From Arenicola marina (taxonomy: Eukaryota > Annelida > Polychaeta > Arenicolidae), in NCBI GenBank assembly GCA_964019135.1, contig OZ025256.1:16747911-16811910 (forward strand): a stretch of DNA of 64,000 bases. The letters are read 5' to 3'. A program made the position numbers and the translations under genes. Below the pieces are notes generated by a model that saw only the letters and a program-made list of their open reading frames with translations, was not told the origin of the DNA and searched no databases. The stretch's first letter is position 1. Each line of letters opens with the position of its first letter. Shown here in pieces: positions 21,761-32,700 of the stretch.

Positions 21761-23229
21761 GTGAGGGCGAAATTACTTTAGAAGAAGTCAAACAAGTTAC
21801 AAATGGTATGAAAAACAAGTGTCCAGGGAGCGACGGACTCTCAATAGATTTTTATAAGTTGTTTTGGAAGAACATTGGAATACATCTGATGAACAATCTA
21901 AGACATGCATGTAAGCAGGATACTCTATCTATAACACAAAGACAAGGTATCATTACCTAAACCAAAGAAACCTAGACAATATCTGAAACATTGAAGGCCT
22001 ATTACTTTACTTAATGCAGTTTGCAAAGTTCTAGCTGGAGTGCTTGCACTAAAGATGAAAAATATTTTACCAACGCTCATCAGTTCGGACCAGAAAGGTT
22101 TTTTAAAGAATCGCTTCATAGGAGAAAATACTAGAGTTGTATACGATTTAATGCACTAAGAGAAGAGAACAAAACAGGGCTATTATTACTCGTTGACTTC
22201 GAAAAAGCGTTTGACTCGTTAAGCTGGGATTATACTACACAGCATCTACAGGCCTATGGTTTTGGGGATGAGTTTATAAGGTACTATATGCTGGTATACG
22301 AAAGATCGAACAGCTGCGTCATAAACAATGGTATATTTTCTGAATTCTGTAGGCTGGAAAGAGGTTGCAGACAGGCGACCCCCTGACCCCATACTTGTTT
22401 ATTCTTGCGGCGGAACCTCTAGCCATGGCCATCAAAAACTGCCCTGACGTGAAAGGTATCCAAATTCGAGAGAAAGTATACAAGTTAGGACAATATGCCG
22501 ATGACGCTTTCTTATTGTTGGACGGCAGTGAATCATCTCTACGTGCTGCACTAGGGATCCTTGACTCGTTTTACAAATGTTCGGGTTTGAGAATGAATGT
22601 GGACAAAACGAAGGCCGTGTAGTTTGGGAAGAAAGCCAAAAGGCGGAGATAAAATATGTCCAGATCTAGGTCTTGGCTGGGTTACGGAGTTTACACTACT
22701 AGGTATAAAATTCGATGATGGCCTTCGTAAAATGCTGCAAATAAATCTTAGTAGCAAGATTTCAGAAATTCAAAATCTCTTAAGCGCCTACGAGAAGAGA
22801 AATCTCTCATCGAGGGGTCGGGTTACTGTAGACACTGAAAAATGTTGCTTTTGTCATAAGGTTAATGAAAATATAAAGCACTTGTTCTGGGAATGCGATG
22901 TTGCACAGCGACTTTTGACCAGCTTATCTACAGCGCTAGACGGTAGAAATGGGCATGTAATAAGCGATAATTTGAATTTTAAATCAGTTATGCTAGGGTT
23001 AGAAAACGGACAAAACAAGATACTGGTCAATCACCTATTTATTATTGTTAAGAATTACATTTATACTTGTAAATGGAAAAACTCCATTCCAAATGTGATA
23101 CACTTGTTAAAACTTATCAAATACTACCATTTGCTAGAAGAAACAGTTTTACAAGATAAGTCAGAAAGATGTAGGCAATGTTTCATTGATAAGTGGCATC
23201 CCATCATAGACAACTTGCAATTGACTTGA
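21761..23229 (+). pseudogene. LINE ORF2 reverse transcriptase and C-terminal cysteine motif, with stops
   Basis: NGMKNKCPGSDGLSIDFYK (finger), LLLLVDFEKAFDSLSWD (palm A), RGCRQGDPLTPYLFILAAEP (region 4) and YADD at 22494-22505 show a non-LTR RT. Stops occur near 21957, 22156 and 22621. At about 22830 the sequence jumps from SSRGRVTV directly to a Cys-rich segment (CCFCHKVNENIKHLFWEC), so several hundred bases are deleted. The last part has no domain beyond this motif. Confidence 0.85.
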
Positions 23230-23669
23230 ATATTATTGATTAGTATTATGGTTACTTCATTAGGATACTTCTGATTAGGTTTTCAGCATGCTGTTTATCT
23301 ACGGCTTTTGCTTGTAATAAGTGTTTGCTTCATTTATTGTTAATCCCAATGAGTGATACCGTGGAGTTGGAATAAACTCTCGGATAAATAATTTCCAGCA
23401 GCAGCAGCATAACCTAACATTATCTTGACGCGTCGTCACATGATGCAGAGCTGATAATTGTGTACAACATTATATTCACACTCATCCCATATCAAATTAT
23501 ATAGCCTTTTACAGGGCAACGTCGAAGCAAGTAAAAACACCCAAAATCAACGGTATTTGGGCAGGACTCGTTGCTACATTTAAAGATATAGAACACAAAA
23601 TGGTAAAACCGCAAATGAGTCAATCAATAATTCTTTAGTTCCAATACTATTGCGCGTTGTACGATGACG

Positions 23670-23756
23670 TCATCGACAAGGACCGGAAGTGACGTGGAGG
23701 TCGTCAATGGCGATATCACCGGAGTATTTATTTCCACGGATTCCAATGACATCCAG
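23670..23756 (-). CDS. Gene 2 terminal exon: MAM end and stop
   Basis: LDVIGIRGNKYSGDIAIDDL then HVTSGPCR and TGA (23672-23670). The GDIAIDD motif and the last Cys complete the MAM domain, so the protein ends with it; there is no membrane anchor. Confidence 0.92.
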   Translation of the reverse strand: MDVIGIRGNKYSGDIAIDDLHVTSGPCR

Positions 23757-26700
23757 CTGTAAGGATGAAATAAAGATATCTTACAATGTTGATCCATTTT
23801 GTTTCTGTCAGTGTTTAAGTAAACATGGTATGTCACATCGCATGGCAAATACAGAAAAGAAAACGAAGTTCAGACTGACATTCCTTTTACAATTAAAGTC
23901 AGCTCTTGTGCAGGCAATAGCGCATTACTCAGAATATCATTCTAACATCAGCATCCAAAAATATGACGCATATAATAGATAGCACAGCAAGCGCATATAT
24001 ACATCAAGCCACACATACTCTATGGCAAAAAGAACTTTTGACATACCCTGTCGTCGGTATTCATGGCGACACTGACAGAGGCGTGACGCCATTGGTTGCC
24101 TTGATCACCTGACATGATCCAAGCTGGGATCACTTCGCCAATGGGAGTCTTCCTCATGACTGTGAGGGTGTTTACTTGGCGGCCATACATGTGGTAGGAG
24201 AACTGCAAACACACCGTCCCCTCGGCCTCCAGTCGCGGAAGATGCAATCTGCAAGGACAACGAGGGATTGTACATCCTGATGTCCGCATATCTAGATATT
24301 CTTTTGCTATACCCATTCATACATTGGCTATGAGGAACACTAAATTATGTTTTATCCCAAACGGTTCAATTGTTACCTGTCAGACATTATATCACTGGCA
24401 CTGAAAAACATATGACTAACCTAATATTAACTTCTAAACTTTTGTTCGTAAGCTATGAAGGATACTTGATCAGGCTGCCTATGTGGCGTCATGCCTTGAC
24501 GGGTCTAGCGTTGGCATAGCGAATGCGTATATATCGCAAGTGATTGGACCAAAAGTGATTTAGTTTCTAATATACTGACGGTTAAAAGAACGTTGCTAAA
24601 GAACTGTCAAGATTGGGGCTTGCTAGACATTTCCTTTGGTCACGCCTCACTGATCTTCATAGCTTTACCTTTGTTATTAATATGATACGTTGCAAAAATA
24701 TAACTTCTATAACAAGTGGTCCGTTTCTTTTTTCGATGAGTATATATAGAAAAAAGGGAGTTATATCCCTATCAATATTAAGGTTTAATTAAGAGTCAAC
24801 ATACATGGCTCGGTCTCCGGGCGCCCGGGGATAGCTCGCCTCAATGTAGATGTAATATCGCCCATCAGACGCCTCCCGGGGGCCCGTGCCCCGAGACAGC
24901 GTCCTGCCCGTCATTATTGTCCAATCAAATTGATCGTCAGCAAATTCCTGCGTGATGCCACAGAGGTCTACTTCAGGCTCGAAGGAGCAGCTCCAGTTCA
25001 CGGAGGGGCCGGTCACCGTGGTGTCTGATAAAAGTAGGAATACGGACACATTTAGATGGATGTATTACATAACGTTATTTCATGGATACGGTCAATGCAT
25101 AAAGCTGTATCTCTACTCTGAGCGGGTGTATATTTGTGGCTCATGCTCTACATACAGCAATAAAAACAACGATACTATGTCTCTTTTTTCGCTTTTGAAA
25201 ACGGTTCAATATAATATAGTCATCGTCATTTCACACTGATGTTCGTTCGATAGATGTTGTCTTTCAACCATCCTGCTACAGACGTGAGCCGTCACAATTG
25301 TTATATCGACAGAGTATTCAAACATTCTTTGCCACTTAGTGCGTATAGCCTGTTCAATATGCGCTTGCTGCACTGGGCACGTTACGAGGGAAGGCAACGT
25401 GCGCTAAACTAAAGTTATCATGTATAGTGGGTTATAATCTACCTTGAAATAAATCTCACAATAGGCCAATCAGTCACGCCTTAACCCCTGAGATATCGGG
25501 AGGCCAAGTCGCTGTGGAAGAGCGGGTGGAATATGACATTATATGAAGAAATACTTTTGATCTTTCTCTCTGTCCTTTTCAACCACCTTATGAGAGATAT
25601 CGAGTGTTAATTTTATGATGGTTATATCGTGAAGATTATACTTCCGATAGAGACGTTCATGAGGATAAGCATGTATTGATATTTATTTATTATTAATGAT
25701 GACTATGAGATGAAATGTTGGTGTTTCATCCTACTTATGCGAAGGAAAAATTTAGCCCAGAAGCCTACCGGGACGGTGAAATGGGGGACAAAGTGAAACA
25801 TGCCCAACGATGGCTGGATCAAGCATCTCCAACGATGGCTGGATGAAACATCTCCAACGATGGCTGGATGAAACATGCCCAACGATGGCTGGATGAAACA
25901 TCTCCAACGATGGCTGGATGAAACATGTCCAACGATGGATGGATGAAACATGTCCAACGATGGCTGGATGAAACATGTCCAACGATGGCTGGATGAAACA
26001 TCTCCAACGATGGCTGGATGAAACATGTCCAACGATGGCTGGATGAAACATGTCCAACGATGGCTGGATGAAACATCTCCAACGATGGCTGGATACAACA
26101 TCTCCAACGATGGCTGGATACAACATCTCCAACAATGGTTGGATGAAACATCTCCAACGATGGTTGGATGAAACATCTCCAACGATGGCTGGATGAAACA
26201 TGCCCAACGATGGCTGGATGAAACATGCCCAACGATGGCTAGATGGAACATCCCCAACCATGGCTGGATGAAACATACCCAACGATGGCTGGATGAAACA
26301 TACCCAATGATGGCTAGATGGAACGTCCCCAACCATGGTTGGATGGAACATGCTCAACGATGGCTGGATGAAACATGCCCAACGATGGAGATGCCTGGGG
26401 GTAATCGTTGGTCTGCAGTTCAGCTTGTTTACCTGCCGCGCTAGGTTCATCACTCTTAACTAACGCCATAAATGATACCTCACTTATCTCATGGTGTGTG
26501 AACACTGTCACCCATGTGGGAGTGGTGGTTTGGGGTATGGGGCCTTATGCTTACAATATGATCTGGTAAGTGGCTTCATGGTCGTTGTTGGTCTGGCCGT
26601 GCGGGGTCTGCTCGTAGGTGTCAGCGTTGGCTTGGTCTTGGGTTTGGTCGTTGGCTGTGTCGTTCGTTGGGTCGTTGGCCTGGTCGTTGGACGGGCTGTG

Positions 26701-29700
26701 GTTGTCGTGGTTGTGGCTGGCCTTACGGTTGAAGTTGGAAGGGTGGTGGCTGCCGCTGTGGACGGCTCTGTTGTGAGAATAACATGGCCATTAGCTCCCC
26801 GCACACAGTGCATAAGATCATTTAATACGAGTCGCTGCCGTAGAGCGGTGCGTGGATCCAGCACTCACACTGGTCAGTGTTAATGAAGGAAGAACCCATA
26901 GCAATAATGGCATTACTAATTATGTTAATATTAAGGACAACTATAAGACTATATGTCAATAATGATAATGCCAAATGCTGTTATTGTTAATAGAGCTAAT
27001 CTTAATAGTGCTGATACGATGTGCTAGTAGTGATCATGCTAATATACTGATATAATAGTAATTATGATAAGGCTAATAAAGTAAATATGACATCAATACC
27101 AAAATGTCATCAATGAAAATTTATGATAAAAATGACATCAATAAAAACGACATCAATAAAAATGACATCAATAAAAACGACTTCAATAAAAATGACATCA
27201 ATACCACAATGATCAATAGAATTGATATCGATGATATAATGATATTATTGATATAATGATATCAATGATATCATGATATGAATGATAAGTGATCTGATGA
27301 TATAACGATATAATGATAAATGATATAAAGAAAAATGTTATAATGATCAATGATATAATGATAAATGGTACAATGATAAATTATACTCATAAAAAGTATA
27401 TCAATAAAAATGATAATATCACTACTAATAAGGATACTAATATAACAAGTGTGTACCAGAGAAGAATGAGAACTTGAATCCCCTCTTGTCGGTGGTCGAG
27501 GGCACGGTGTAGTTTGTCTTGAAGGACACCATCATCTCGTTTGATTCACTGCGGATTGTGACATCAGGGCGTTGGTAGGAGCAGAACCTGAAGTCACGAG
27601 GAAAATGGCGGTAGGTCTGGGCCACTTGTATGCACATGAAGGATAAATTAGGCTCCAAACGGGCGCAAATGATGTCTGTGTTTGCACGGGATAACGATCC
27701 CATGTTCCTTTCTTTGCAAAAGAGTAGGGGGTTACACCCGGAGCCATGGCTCTTTTTTGCCTCGACGTCTAATATTGTCGCGTTATGGTCCGTCGAGGTT
27801 AAATCATCCTACTACTTAAATTAATCAGCCTGACGAGATCATCGGGATGCTGGGATTGGATGTGAACTCGATTATAGCCTGAAGATTGCAGCATTATTAT
27901 GAATATCATTATTATTAGTATCTTTATCAGTATTAATATTTTACTCTATTATGTCCTTGGTGGTCTTCCATACCTGGGTCCAGGTATGTCCAGGCGCATG
28001 GAATAGCGGACTTCCACCCAATGATCACACGGCTGCGAGTTATGGCAAGGAAGCCCGAACTCGTCCTCAAACCGGAACACAACGTGATGATCCACCGGGG
28101 CCTACGAAATGTATGGAAAGACAAGTTAATCATTATACCTGACAAAATTAAACCAGCCTTACAAATTACGGTGTTTATTGAAACGGGATTTAAAGTGCGC
28201 TGCTGTAAGATGCAATCCTGCAATCAGCAAGCGACGCTATTCATGTTTTGTTTTTTTTATTTATTAGTAGAATGCTTTCCATAGATTTACCAATGAAGTT
28301 ACTCACTGTGATAAGCCAGCTGCACTCCGGACGTCCGTTGTAGAAGCCCGGATTGTCGTATCCTGGGCTCTGATCCTTTTGAGGAGTGCTGGTCGCATTC
28401 ACCTCACCACCACAGACAGCTGTTCAGGAACAAAGCCAATCAGAAATAGTTCAAATTGTGTATGTAATTGATCAATGGATCACTTGATCAAGTGCTTTCA
28501 TATTTTAAAATAAAAGACGGTTTTAATTTTTTTTGTAAACTGTTTCAAATTCTTTCTTTTTTCAAATGAAAAAAAATTGTCTCAGCTTTAAAAATAAAAA
28601 GCGGTTTGCACTTAAAGATAAAACAATCCATCCGTTCATCGTAACCTTTATTTTTTGAACGATGACAGCGTTGTACCATGAAATAATCATTATTAAAACA
28701 TGGTTAATGGTAAAATGCACAATGTAACAGGATAACCAGCGCCATACAGCTGCGAGAGCTGCCAACCTACCCCGGACCGCTGGAGCCACGTGGTCGCAGT
28801 ACTTGCCGCTGAACCCATCCGGGCACTTGCATCTGGAGCAGTCGTTGGGATCCTGGTAGCCATTCCGGAGACAGGCTTTGAGGAGGGGCGTGGGGCAGGT
28901 GTCTGAAAGACACAGGTTTAAATGGCATTGATATATAATCAGTACGAGTACCATCATTATTAATGTATATATGTTACTGTTATTTTTTGCTTGTTTTTGT
29001 GTTACTGTATAACTCAATGTTGGGTGGCTCTAGCGCCAGCGACCTTTAAGGTCTTAGCTCGAGTCCTCCGGGCAGGTTCACTATTTATTTTACTTCTGGT
29101 TTATATTTACGGCGTACTTGGTCAAATAAATCCATCTTGAATCTACTACAGTGGACATTGGTTAGATATCTTCATTTTGTGACTAATCATAAAATAGCGT
29201 CAAAAGATGTTTTATACCACTTGTTTGTGCACGTGAGGACTAAATTGGGCAAAGAGATAAGCATATCACCCCCCGAAAGTGGTGGAATAAAAGAAACGTG
29301 AAAAAAACAATTGCACAAATAATAAATTGTCTTAAATGTCACTTGGGCTCGCCATAATTGACATTGCCTACCTGCGCAATAGGCGAGGTTGATGATCTTG
29401 GCATCGTTGAAGGAGAGCCCTGTGCGCTGGCCCATGTTGTGCATGTACCACGGGTTGAGGGCCTCCACCGTGGGCAGACTGTTATTGCTGCCGGCGTACG
29501 GCCCGTAGTGCATCACCGACCCGTGGTCGTACTCCACCCCCAGGTCGGGCGTCTTCTGCCGGTGGAACTGACCCACGTATGACCCCAGGTTGTTCCAGTT
29601 CACCCGGATGTGGTCGTCTCGGTCCCACCGCTGCTGCTCGTGCCAGAGCCCCAAGGCGTGGCCGATCTCGTGAACCGGGGTGCCGAACTGTGTACATATG

Positions 29701-32700
29701 TAAATATGTACATTTGTAGAGAGATTCTAGAGGGGGGGGGGGGGGCATGGAAAATATTACAATGTGTATATATGTTACAGGCCTATATAAAAAACATTTT
29801 TTAAATAACTCACGTGATTCATACGTGAGCTATGCTCAGACAATAAATGGTTGGCCCTAACATGAAAAAACGATTTTTAGAGAGGCTTTTGGTGACGTCT
29901 GCATCCGATAAAAGAAACTACGCTGCTTCTGCAGGTCATGGTATCGTTAAAGTGGCATGAATCAACTAACCGAAGGAGGGGGGGTGGGGGTGGGGAAGGT
30001 CTATTTATCTCAGAGATGCTAGAAATTATAGTCTAATGATTAAAGGTTCATTTTTATTCTCCGATAACAGTGTCTCTACAAGTGGAAATGATTCCTGTTG
30101 AACGCAACAGTTGACAACTTACGTCGTGGATGCATCCGTACTGAAGGTTCAGGTCCTGGGGGATGGTGCGGATTCGCCCAATCCAAGAATGACATCTGCC
30201 AAAAGCAATTTAAAAAACCAAACATTATATAACGTGCAGATCAGGGTAAATAAAAGAAACGAGATGGCACCAATGGGCCTTTCAGGACAATGAACTAGGA
30301 TTCGATGAAATTTGGCCCAGATTTATGCGATCCTTAATAGCCATATATATGACGGACCATTTGATATCCAAGGGCGGGTTATGTTTTTTGTTGTAGCAAA
30401 TAAACTGGCTTTGAACTTAAAAACAATTGGGTTTGGCCTGTTACCAAAAATAAAATGTCCTCTAAATTTCTTTTTTAAAAAAGGTAACGCCCTCGTACTA
30501 AATACATTTTGTAGATCCCCCAAAAATTTAGCTCTCACAAGAAAATAATTCTTTTCACAAAAAAGAAACTTTTACGACCTCCACCCAAAAACAATGGACA
30601 TTATTTATAGAGCGACAAAGAGCACCAGCTGACCCCATTGGTTCCTTGGTGACCAGGATGTGGTGGTCGGCGTGGGGTTGGTTGATGGCCAGCTCCTGGA
30701 AGCGGACACAGGTCTGCGCCTGCCAATGGCGGAAGGCGCCTCGGATGATCTCCTGCTCGTCTGTGTCTAAAAACAATTTTGTTTTTAAGGTGCTGATTTC
30801 ATCGAGTGATGGACAGGATTTCTTGGTACTAGGCAACGGTATAGTCATTGGATGCGATGGCAATATGTCCCGGATTTGTAGCTGGGGATCTTGGTGGCCT
30901 GATGTCATCAGATTGGTCGCAAAGTACATATTAGGGTTTGACAATACTTTACTATAGGCGAGTGGCTAGATTCAGATAGGTCCCATGAGTCAGAGAGACA
31001 TAATGCAGAAAAAAACATTAGTTATATGCAGCAGAAGACTCGGAAATGAAAGTGATGTTGACATGGCGAGATGGGCGAGACGTCTTTCGTTTATTTTCCA
31101 GTATAGAGAGGTAAAATCACTTACTGTGCATTCCGTCGAACTTCCAGTGAATGGGCATGGGCCACATGCGGAAAGCATTAGTCTCAAAATCTAAAATGTT
31201 CCTTTTTTGTCTGCGTTGAGGTCTACCACGACCTGGATTTTGACCCTGGATTTGACCTTGCCCTTAATCTTGACCTTGACCCTGGCCCTGGCCTTGGCGT
31301 TGACCTTGGCCTAGGCCTACGTATGACTCTTCTTCCTCGTAATCTTCGAATGCGTTAATTTCCGTCTGAATCATGATTTCATCGATCTGTGCCTCTGTCA
31401 GCCAGATGCAGTTGTCCAGACTGTCCTCTGTTTCATTCAGCATCTAAACAACGTACACGTGATTATGGCATCATGTCTCCCCTTCATATGAAAGTAACTT
31501 TTACATTGTTATATCACAGGGGCGGATCTAGGAATTTGAAAACGGGGGGGAGGGGCTCTGAAACTTGAGACCGGGGGGTCCACGTGCCTTCAAATATCGT
31601 TCTTCCTCAAAAAAAGTCCACACCTCAGATGATCTAAATTGTGCATTAAGCAATTCTTCCTCCAAGGGGGGGTGGGTCCGAACCCCCTGGATGGGCGCCA
31701 ATCACTAAATACGGTTACTGAAGACTTACAAACCATGACAGCTCCACCCTACTGATTCTCAGTAAAGTACAATGGCATTTAATTCCATTTAATTATATTT
31801 TCCACATGGCGTCACTACTCGCCAATACATCTTTTGACTACAAGAGCTAACAAAAACAAGTTGGGCCCCAAAGGACCTTTTTCGACACGACGACACGGCG
31901 ATTTTTTAAATCGACATGCGACATGCACCTCTTCTTAAAATCGACATGCAACATTGGCTACCACCCCCTCCCCCTTCCCCCGCCCCACCCCCTCCCCCCT
32001 CAGGGGCCCTACAAGTCGACTTAGACAGTGTGATGTCAATGTCGTACACTGTGGCGTCACGTGGTACTCACCCCAATGTCGTACCTGGTACCCGCGGTAG
32101 CCATCTTGAGTTTAAATAACTTCCTCTTCGTGCGTTCCCAGTCCTCGCATGGGATGCCGTGACAACGCAGCCAGTCCTCCCGGCTTCCGGATGCGGGATG
32201 CCATATCGGCCGTCCGGCCATCGAGTGTTCCTCATCCTCATAGTCCCACATCGCACGGGCCTGAAAAGGAAGGAATTCGGTGGGTTAGGCCGCTTTTGTG
32301 TACACAAGAGCTATATTGGGCTAAGGAATCTGCCGGCACGATTAAGAATAAATGGATAAAAGGGCGGGCGATTCGAAATTTGTTGTGTGAAGAAAGGTTG
32401 ACATGTCATGGAACATCGAGTCTGTGGACGGATATCAACAACATCTATGGAGTTAAAGAGATACTGGATTTGGCGGTGAGTGTTGCTTCGTTTGTTCTAC
32501 ATAGCTGTTGTTAGACGGCAACCCAAGGCGTTCAGTGGTAAAATACTTGGTTGACTCAGTGGCTGTAGACTGGCTCTGTCATATTGTTGCTCGTCCTACA
32601 GCCACAAAACTGGGGCTAGATTTGACCCACCTCTAAACAACTATGTATACATAGACGCTTCAGAGAATCCTGGATCCCTCAATGTAATTAACCGTACATT

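Larger units (their letters stand above)
18974..23410 (+). mobile_element. L1/Tx1-like non-LTR retrotransposon, broken
   Basis: ORF1 (coiled coil plus RRM-like domain) is followed by ORF2 with an apurinic endonuclease, reverse transcriptase and a C-terminal cysteine motif, the L1/Tx1 order. ORF1 has a frameshift and is split by an insertion (19708-20602). ORF2 has several stops and a deletion between the RT and its C-terminus. The 3' limit near 23410 is placed at a (CAG)n tract after GGATAAATAATTTC. Its 3' end faces the 3' end of astacin gene 2 (23670). Boundaries and target duplications were not resolved. Confidence 0.85.

Noticed and set aside
25703-26453. Minus-strand frames of 137-233 codons with HPAIVGDVSSSHRW repeats
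   Set aside because: They come from the 25-bp minisatellite in an astacin intron; all minus frames are open.
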